From Acidimicrobiia bacterium (GTDB lineage Bacteria; Actinomycetota; Acidimicrobiia; Spongiisociales; UBA5794), in contig JAUVNV010000160.1 of assembly GCA_030599515.1 (NCBI GenBank), positions 1 through 6,076 of the forward strand: 6,076 nucleotides of DNA, in the 5' to 3' direction. Below are positions 5,923-6,076 of this stretch, piece by piece. Below the pieces are notes generated by a model. The model was given only the letters and a program-made list of their open reading frames with translations. It made no database searches and was not told where the DNA came from. A program made the translations under genes and the position numbers. How positions within the stretch are numbered: the stretch's first letter is position 1; each line of letters begins with the position of its first letter.

Positions 5923-5975
5923 CGAATCAGCGGGCGGTATCAACTGATTCGGCGTCCGAGTAGTCGGCTGCCGGT
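5907..5975 (+). ncRNA. Long imperfect hairpin in the presumed leader of the gene at 6008
   Basis: Every base from 5907 to 5930 can pair in order with the 3' side: 5921-5930 with 5944-5953 (10 pairs, one G-T/U; core CGAATCAG/CTGATTCG), GACTACT 5914-5920 with 5959-5965, CAG 5911-5913 with 5968-5970, and ACCG 5907-5910 with 5972-5975. That is 24 pairs, with 3'-side bulges of 5, 2 and 1 nt and a 13-nt terminal loop. It ends 20 nt before the ribosome binding site. It does not match a riboswitch class I can recall. It could be a leader RNA, a protein-binding repeat in DNA, or a terminator for upstream transcription. Confidence 0.45.
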
Positions 5976-5995
5976 GTCGCCCACGGACCGTCAAC

Positions 5996-6002
5996 AGGAG
6001 GT
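5996..6002 (+). promoter_or_regulatory. Strong ribosome binding site AGGAGGT
   Basis: AGGAGGT is close to the full anti-Shine-Dalgarno complement and sits 5 nt before GTG 6008. It fixes the start of the truncated gene and contrasts with the starts at 2905 and 2949, which have no such site. Confidence 0.8.
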
Positions 6003-6007
6003 ACCGA

Positions 6008-6076
6008 GTGGGCAAGCGAACTCGAAAGGGAACCCAGCGTAGTGCAGGCCGCTTGGCCGTCGGGACGGTTGTGATC
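6008..6076 (+). CDS. N-terminus of a probable exported or membrane protein, cut by the right edge
   Basis: Only 23 codons are visible, from GTG 6008 to the end of the window with no stop. The product starts MGKRTRKGTQRSAGR, with six Lys/Arg in the first 15 residues, then LAVGTVVI, the beginning of a hydrophobic run. This is the n-region and h-region pattern of a signal peptide or an N-terminal membrane anchor. No twin-arginine motif is present. The strong ribosome site supports the start. Function cannot be told from this fragment. It follows the L,D-transpeptidase gene on the same strand after 470 nt with terminator-like hairpins, so it is probably a separate transcription unit. Confidence 0.7.
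   Translation, partial: MGKRTRKGTQRSAGRLAVGTVVI

Noticed and set aside
5907..5975. The long hairpin as a CRISPR repeat or transposon terminal inverted repeat
   Set aside because: The unit is present once, there are no spacers, target duplications or transposase, and its arms are bulged unequally.

Overview
The window looks like chromosomal DNA of a high-GC Gram-positive bacterium. The reading frames are G/C-rich at third positions, starts include GTG, and two start codons lack a usable Shine-Dalgarno but sit 6-7 nt after a -10-like hexamer, the leaderless arrangement common in Actinobacteria. The secreted protein carries S-layer-homology repeats of the 'GITKGCNPP..FCP' type, which I associate with Acidimicrobiia-like actinobacteria. 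That lineage call is an inference from memory, not a search result. The content is surface-polysaccharide and cell-envelope biology.

Layout. (1) Positions 2905 down to 1, minus strand: a two-gene operon of glycosyltransferases. The upstream gene (1304-2905) has an N-terminal coiled coil, a degenerate-looking middle region and a C-terminal GT-A family 2 catalytic domain. Its stop overlaps the start of the second gene by ATGA. The second gene (1-1307) is a CgeB-like GT-B glycosyltransferase that runs off the left edge. (2) Positions 2906-2948: a 43-nt divergent intergenic region with back-to-back -10-like hexamers and a small palindrome. (3) 2949-4373, plus strand: a GT4-like glycosyltransferase with a proline-rich insertion and a basic amphipathic segment. 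(4) 4374-4463: a short gap with a plausible sigma-70-type promoter and a GGAGG ribosome binding site. (5) 4464-5537, plus: an exported protein with three SLH repeats joined to an L,D-transpeptidase (YkuD) domain. (6) 5538-6007: a 470-nt non-coding stretch with a terminator-like hairpin, a pair of mutually exclusive GC-rich hairpins, and a long imperfect hairpin just before the next gene. (7) 6008-6076, plus: the start of a gene with a strong ribosome binding site and a signal-peptide-like N-terminus, cut by the right edge.

How the genes fit together: three glycosyltransferases arranged around one divergent promoter suggest assembly of a cell-surface glycan. The neighbouring SLH/L,D-transpeptidase protein would act outside the membrane, where SLH repeats usually bind cell-wall glycan and YkuD domains act on peptidoglycan. 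That functional link is inferred from adjacency only. I saw no CRISPR array, tRNA, rRNA, insertion sequence or toxin/defence module. The least explained parts are the structured non-coding DNA at 5541-5975 and the compact divergent promoter.
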